A stretch of 64,000 bases of DNA from the NCBI RefSeq assembly GCF_036327775.1, contig NZ_CP109598.1, positions 4,216,001 through 4,280,000 of the forward strand, given 5' to 3'. Below the pieces are notes generated by a model. It did no database searches and was not told where the DNA came from. It saw only the letters and a program-made list of their open reading frames with translations. Of this stretch, positions 60,195 to 64,000 are shown piece by piece. The translations under genes were made by a program, and so were the position numbers. Numbering within the stretch: position 1 is the stretch's first letter; each line of letters starts with the position of its first letter. This DNA comes from Streptomyces sp. NBC_01498 (GTDB lineage Bacteria > Actinomycetota > Actinomycetes > Streptomycetales > Streptomycetaceae).

Positions 60195-60239
60195 GAACGG
60201 CCGTACGGGACCCGTGTTGACGGGGCCGTACGGCCGTTC
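60195..60239 (-). terminator. Hairpin terminator after the secreted Ala-rich protein gene
   Basis: GAACGGCCGTACGG at 60195-60208 pairs perfectly with CCGTACGGCCGTTC at 60226-60239. It lies 49 bases past the stop of the gene at 60288-60995. Confidence 0.75.
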
Positions 60240-60287
60240 CGGCGTACCCGGTGTCACGGCATACGCGGCGTAGCGCTGTCCGTGGGG

Positions 60288-60995
60288 TTACGGCTGCTGC
60301 GGTGTCTGCGGCGTCGTCGGTACGCCCGCGTCCGGTCGCTCCGGAGTGGGCGCGGGGGCCTCGGCGCCCGGCCGTGTCGGCATGGCGGGCATACCCGGCA
60401 GGTTCGGCGCCGGGATGTTGCCGTTCATGACCATCGCCGTCGCGAGGTTGACCAGCGCGGTCATGACGGCCTGCGAACGCTCAGCGACGGCCTTCGTGTT
60501 CTGCGAGGTGCTGGCCCTGACCAGCGCGTCCGCCGCCCTCTGTACGGAGGTGACGGCCCTGGCCGTCGCGTCGGCCGCGGCCTTCCCGTCGGGGCCCATG
60601 GCGTTCGCCGGGGCCGCCTGGTGGGCGTGGCCCGTGGTGTTCGCGGGAGCGGCCGGGGCGGCCCGAAGGGCCTGCCGCACGGTGTCCAGCGACTGCTTGA
60701 CGGCCGCCTGGTGCCGCCGGGCGTCCGTGGCGGCGATCTGGCCGTTGTCCGCCCGGAGGACGGCGTCGACCAGGCCGGTGACCGGCGTGATGGCCCCGGA
60801 CAGCGAACGCAGGGCCTGCGCCTGCCGGGTGAGGGTCTCGACGTCGGCGACGGGGGCGCGGTCAGCGTCGGCGGCGACGGCGGCCGGCGTCCGGTCGGCG
60901 GTGACGGCGACGGCGACGGCGGTACCGGTGGTGCCGAGGACGAGGGCGGCGCAGACAGCGGTGGCTGCGGCGCGTGAGGACAGCAGGGAACGCAT
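60288..60995 (-). CDS. Secreted Ala-rich helical protein of unknown function
   Basis: This 235-residue protein has a signal peptide (MRSLLSSRAAATAVCAALVL, cleavage near AVA) and a mature part predicted to be long helices rich in Ala, Thr, Gln and Asn (DVETLTRQAQALRSLSGAIT, RAADALVRASTSQNTKAVAE), ending in a Pro-rich tail with TPQTPQQP. It may be an extracellular or cell-wall helical bundle. No family is recognised. ATG 60995 has AAAGGA upstream. Confidence 0.7.
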   Translation of the reverse strand: MRSLLSSRAAATAVCAALVLGTTGTAVAVAVTADRTPAAVAADADRAPVADVETLTRQAQALRSLSGAITPVTGLVDAVLRADNGQIAATDARRHQAAVKQSLDTVRQALRAAPAAPANTTGHAHQAAPANAMGPDGKAAADATARAVTSVQRAADALVRASTSQNTKAVAERSQAVMTALVNLATAMVMNGNIPAPNLPGMPAMPTRPGAEAPAPTPERPDAGVPTTPQTPQQP

Positions 60996-61278
60996 GAAAG
61001 GGTCCTTTCGGGACACGTAGTGGGGGTTCGTGTTCACCGTGGGTCGCGGGGCCGCCGCCCGCAACCGTGGAAAGCCGCCCCCCGGTGTCCGCCGATCGGC
61101 CGTTTCCACCCCGCTGACCTGGACCGGGCCCTCATGGACCGTCACCCGTCCGGGACGGGCGCCCCCGCCGAAAGGGTGGCCCGGCCCGCCCCCGCGCGGC
61201 CGAGGAGCTGTCCGTCCTCGCGCAGTGAAGGCGCTGTCCGTCCTCGTACGGCAGGCGCTGTCCGTCCTCGTACAGCGG
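60996..61278. repeat. Intergenic region with three imperfect 25-bp repeats
   Basis: CTGTCCGTCCTCG recurs at 61208, 61233 and 61258, each time followed by similar bases, giving three imperfect 25-bp units. The rest of the interval upstream of the Ala-rich protein gene shows nothing recognisable. Confidence 0.6.
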
Positions 61279-61315
61279 AAGAGCCGCCCGCCCCTTGACG
61301 GGGAGAGCGGCTCTT
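61279..61315 (-). terminator. Hairpin terminator after the first chaplin gene
   Basis: AAGAGCCGC at 61279-61287 pairs perfectly with GCGGCTCTT at 61307-61315; CCCC and GGGG inside can also pair. It lies 35 bases past the chaplin stop. Confidence 0.75.
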
Positions 61316-61349
61316 GCCGTGGGTGACGGCAGGTGTGCTGCTGTCAGAT

Positions 61350-61589
61350 TCAGGCGTTGACGCAGGTGTTGCCGAAGGCCGGGTTGAGCAGGCCGACGAC
61401 GTTGATCGTGTTGCCGCAGACGTTCACGGGCACGTGCACGGGCACCTGGATGGCGTTGCCGGAGAGGACGCCCGGGGAACCGATGGCCGCGCCCTGGGCG
61501 CCGGCGTCGGCGAAGGCGGCACCGGAGGCGCCGACGACGGCGGCTGCCGCCGCGGAGGACAGGACGACAGCCTTGGCGATACGCGACAT
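61350..61589 (-). CDS. Short chaplin (ChpD-H type)
   Basis: This 79-residue protein is a short chaplin: signal peptide to about residue 27 (cleavage after AFA) and one chaplin domain of 52 residues with the conserved Cys pair C58 and C76 in VCGNTINVVGLLNPAFGNTC. Chaplins are secreted, assemble into amyloid-like films on aerial hyphae and lower surface tension; the two Cys form a disulfide in most members. ATG 61589 has AGGAG upstream and a terminator follows. It resembles the chaplin encoded next to it. Confidence 0.95.
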   Translation of the reverse strand: MSRIAKAVVLSSAAAAAVVGASGAAFADAGAQGAAIGSPGVLSGNAIQVPVHVPVNVCGNTINVVGLLNPAFGNTCVNA

Positions 61590-61817
61590 GGGGATGAGCT
61601 CCTCGGTCTGGAGGGAATGACCGCCGGGCGCGGTTGCCCGACTCATCGATCAACGCGGGGGGTGCTGATCGGTTGCGGTCCGAATGAGTGAAGAAACGAT
61701 CCAGGTCCGGCCGTTGCCGGTGCCGGACCCGGCCGCCCCGTCGGGGGGAGCGCTCGGGTGAGCTCCGCCGCGGGGCGGGCGCGGGTCAGGCGGGGACCCT
61801 CACGGGCGGGGCGTCGG

Positions 61818-62057
61818 TCAGGCGTTGACGCAGGTGTTGCCGAAGGCCGGGTTGAGCAGGCCGATGACGTTCACCGTGTTGCCGCAGAGGTTGATGGGGA
61901 CGTGGACCGGAACCTGGATCAGGTTGCCGGACAGGACGCCCGGGGAGTTGGCCGCCACGCCCTCGGCGCCCGCGTCCGCGGACGCCATGCCGGCGCCGGC
62001 GAGGAGGAGGGCGGTGCTCGACGTGGCCAGAACGGCTGCCTTGGCGACTCGCTTCAT
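61818..62057 (-). CDS. Short chaplin, paralogue of the previous one
   Basis: The 79-residue protein has the same layout: signal peptide to about residue 27 (cleavage after ASA) and a chaplin domain with C58 and C76. In the mature 52 residues 43 positions are identical to the neighbouring chaplin; the last 15 residues are the same in both. ATG 62057 is chosen because AAAGGA lies eight bases upstream; ATG 62063 is too close to it. The pair looks like a local duplication. Confidence 0.95.
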   Translation of the reverse strand: MKRVAKAAVLATSSTALLLAGAGMASADAGAEGVAANSPGVLSGNLIQVPVHVPINLCGNTVNVIGLLNPAFGNTCVNA

Positions 62058-62287
62058 CACCATATCCTTTCGATTTACCAATGGTGCGACAGGCTCAACG
62101 ACCGGCGGCCGTTCGGGAAACGCGAGGTCGTCCGAAGAGTTCGAAAGACCGCACGACCGGGTGCCGGGAACGGCCGCATTCCGGGAAAGAGACCGTGCTT
62201 TGGTACGGTCCGCGCGTCTCACGTGATTTTCAGTCCGCGCTCTGTAAGGGTGCACTGTCGATTCATTCTTCGGGTCGGAGAGTCTTC

Positions 62288-63463
62288 ATGCGCGATGGCG
62301 TGGTTCATGCTGTAAGGCGCGGTCTGCTGTTCGCCGTGACGGTGACGGCGACAGTCGCCGCGGCGGCGGTGGCTCCGGTCCCGGTCTCGGCCGCCCCTCC
62401 CACGAAAGGGACGGTCCCGGCGGCGCCCGCCGATCCGGGTGCGGGCGGTGCGGAAGAGGCGGTCCGCATTCCGTTCGGCGAGCGTTATCACGCCGTCCAG
62501 CGCGGCGGGATCGTCCGGGCGGCGAACTCGGCCGTCACCTGCCGGACCACGGGCCGCCACACCGTCGTCACGGCCGCCGACGCCGCCGCCTGCCGGGCCG
62601 CGCGGGAGAGCCCCACGGCGTCCAACGACCGGTTCGACATGTTCTACACGGACCTCGACGAGGACCCGAACACCTACAACGCGACACGGGGCGAGGTGCG
62701 CCTGCCCACCGGGGCGACGGTGAGCTACGCCCGGCTCTACTGGGGCGGCAACCTGCGCGTCGGCGAGCAGAAGCCGCCCCGGGACAACGGGCGGGTCCTG
62801 ATCGCCGAGGCGGGCGGCGCGTACAAGGAGGTGCTGTCCGACACGCTGGTCGGCCACCGTACGACCGTCGGCGCCGACGTCTACCACGCGTCGGCGGACA
62901 TCACGCCGCTGGTGCGCGCCGCCGGTTCCGGCATGTACACGGTGGCGCAGCTCAATGTCGCGATGGGCCGGACGGCGGCGGGCGCGTGGGGCGGCTGGAC
63001 GATGGTCGTCGCGTACGAGCGGCCCGAGGACCCGCTGCGTCATCTGGTGCTCTGGGACGGCTTCGAGGCGATGGACGAGGAGCGCCGGGAGGTACGGGCC
63101 GGGCTCGGGCGGCTGGCGGTGCCGCCCGGCGGCGCGGGCACGCTCGGGGTCGTCGCGTACGACGGGGACCCCGGTGCCGGCGGGGACTCGCTGACCGCCG
63201 GAACGGATCGCGGGAAAGCGCGTGCGATCAGCGACGCGGCCAATCCGGCGAACGATGTGATGAATTCCAGTATTTCTGACCTCGGTTCCAATCACATTAA
63301 AAGACAACCCGCCTATAAGAACACTCTTGGATATGACTCCGATGTGTTCGACTTGCGTGAAGCACTCGCCCCGGGAGGCGACACTGTGAACGTCAGTTTC
63401 CGGACCGGGCGCGACTCGGTCTGGCTCGGAGCGTTTTTCGTAGCGGTGGACGCGCGGCGCTGA
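62288..63463 (+). CDS. Secreted DUF3344-type protein
   Basis: This 391-residue protein has a signal peptide (about 1-36, cleavage near VSA) and a large beta-rich extracellular domain: YARLYWGGNLRVGEQKPPRD, VSDTLVGHRTTV-like segment, YTVAQLNVAMGRTAAGAWGG and WTMVVAYERPEDPLRHLVLW. This matches DUF3344-type proteins found in Streptomyces surface or extracellular proteins. Two Cys residues lie near the N-terminus. The segment around 63255-63345 (NSSISDLGSNHIKRQ) is clearly less GC-rich than the rest. It is divergent from the chaplins. Confidence 0.75.
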   Translation: MRDGVVHAVRRGLLFAVTVTATVAAAAVAPVPVSAAPPTKGTVPAAPADPGAGGAEEAVRIPFGERYHAVQRGGIVRAANSAVTCRTTGRHTVVTAADAAACRAARESPTASNDRFDMFYTDLDEDPNTYNATRGEVRLPTGATVSYARLYWGGNLRVGEQKPPRDNGRVLIAEAGGAYKEVLSDTLVGHRTTVGADVYHASADITPLVRAAGSGMYTVAQLNVAMGRTAAGAWGGWTMVVAYERPEDPLRHLVLWDGFEAMDEERREVRAGLGRLAVPPGGAGTLGVVAYDGDPGAGGDSLTAGTDRGKARAISDAANPANDVMNSSISDLGSNHIKRQPAYKNTLGYDSDVFDLREALAPGGDTVNVSFRTGRDSVWLGAFFVAVDARR

Positions 63464-63556
63464 TCCGGCCCATTCGTCCGCGCTTCGGCAGCGCTTTCGG
63501 GCTTACCCGATTGTCCGATCCGCGACATCAGAGACCCTGAGTGGAGTGAGTTGCGC

Positions 63557-64000
63557 GTGCGGTCGTCAAGGCACGGTCCCGATTCCGGTCCCGGTCCCGG
63601 TTCCGTTCCCCATGCGGATCCGGGTCCGGCCGCCGATACCGGTGCCGTTCCCCATGCGGGTCCCGGTCCCGGTTTCACCGTTCTCCATCTCGTCCAGCCG
63701 GTCGAGGGCGGAGTGGCCCGCGTCGTCGCCGATCTCGTCCGCGCACAGGTCGCCGCGGGCATGCGGGTCGTCGTCGCCTGCCCCGGCCGGGGACCGCTCG
63801 CGGTGGACGTGGCCGCGCTGGGCGCCGAGACCGAGACCTGGCACGTGACCCGCGACCCCGGCCCCGGACTGCCCGCCGAGATCCGCCGGGTCGCCGCGCT
63901 CGCCGGGCACGTCCGGCCCGACGTGGTGCACGCGCACAGCGCGAAAGCCGGCTTCGCCGGGCGCCTCGCCGTACGCGGACGGATCCCCACCGTGTTCCAG
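63557..64000 (+). CDS. N-terminal part of a GT4-type glycosyltransferase (runs off the window)
   Basis: From GTG 63557 the open frame continues to the window edge for 148 residues. A Gly/Pro/Ser-rich start with repeated GPGPG words (about 37 residues) is followed by a GT-B N-terminal domain: TVLHLVQPVEGGVARVVADL, AGMRVVVACPGRG and PDVVHAHSAKAGFAGRLAVR. Such enzymes transfer sugars from NDP-sugars during exopolysaccharide or capsule synthesis. GGAGTGAG lies upstream of the GTG; TTG 63551 is also possible. Confidence 0.82.
   Translation, partial: MRSSRHGPDSGPGPGSVPHADPGPAADTGAVPHAGPGPGFTVLHLVQPVEGGVARVVADLVRAQVAAGMRVVVACPGRGPLAVDVAALGAETETWHVTRDPGPGLPAEIRRVAALAGHVRPDVVHAHSAKAGFAGRLAVRGRIPTVFQ

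Overview
The window is chromosomal DNA of a Streptomyces (or very close actinobacterium). GC is very high throughout, with many GTG and TTG starts. The gene content includes lineage markers: a conservon (cvnA-D), two short chaplins, the sigma factor HrdD, the divisome protein SepX/GlpR, and DUF6227 and DUF5949 proteins. Most of the window looks like ordinary chromosome, interrupted by one small accessory islet and by an unusual number of intergenic tandem repeats.

Layout. 1-9.4 kb: end of an unknown gene, an acyl-CoA dehydrogenase lacking the usual catalytic Glu, then a minus-strand conservon (histidine-kinase-like CvnA, roadblock CvnB, DUF742 CvnC, GTPase CvnD, plus a GAF protein) and a large putative HTH regulator; a 35-bp minisatellite lies between conservon and regulator. 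9.7-15.3 kb: a membrane glutaredoxin-like protein, a toxin-antitoxin pair in which both genes are frameshifted, tRNA-Arg(CCT), then a polymorphic-toxin locus (WXG100-like/YwqJ-type deaminase toxin, SUKH-3 immunity gene, free-standing second deaminase, second SUKH-3 gene) that ends at a degenerate copy of the same tRNA-Arg. 15.7-26.4 kb: PPK2 kinase, phospholipase-D/cardiolipin-synthase-like protein, trpF, a truncated AMP-binding enzyme, M6 protease, TetR and DHA2 efflux pump, MarR divergent from a LigB/DODA-type dioxygenase. 26.5-31.4 kb: a dasABC-like sugar ABC transporter plus GH3 glycosidase operon with a DasR-type site in its leader.

31.4-45.2 kb: GNAT enzyme, hrdD with a sigma-R-type promoter, WYL regulator divergent from a DHA2 pump, DUF6227, P1-family peptidase, MscL, CpaB-like protein, MTA phosphorylase, FmdB zinc ribbon, MFS transporter and a cation/proton antiporter. 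45.4-54.4 kb: penicillin acylase family protein, 5-formyl-THF cyclo-ligase, then galU, a MoeA/Glp protein, moaC, moaB/mogA, a GNAT and SepX/GlpR on one strand, followed by tRNA-Ala(CGC). The Glp/GlpR pair suggests this operon links molybdopterin-type proteins to cell division. 54.6-64 kb: DUF998, winged-helix protein, cytochrome P450, DUF5949, VKOR-family thiol oxidoreductase, two small secreted proteins, two chaplins, a large secreted DUF3344-type protein and the start of a glycosyltransferase running off the window.

The most interesting material is the deaminase toxin islet between the tRNA and its decayed copy, the doubly frameshifted toxin-antitoxin pair beside it, the set of unrelated intergenic minisatellites, a 222-bp tandem duplication spanning the ends of two convergent genes, and several palindromic regulatory sites. 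Functions are from motif recognition by eye; no database search was made.
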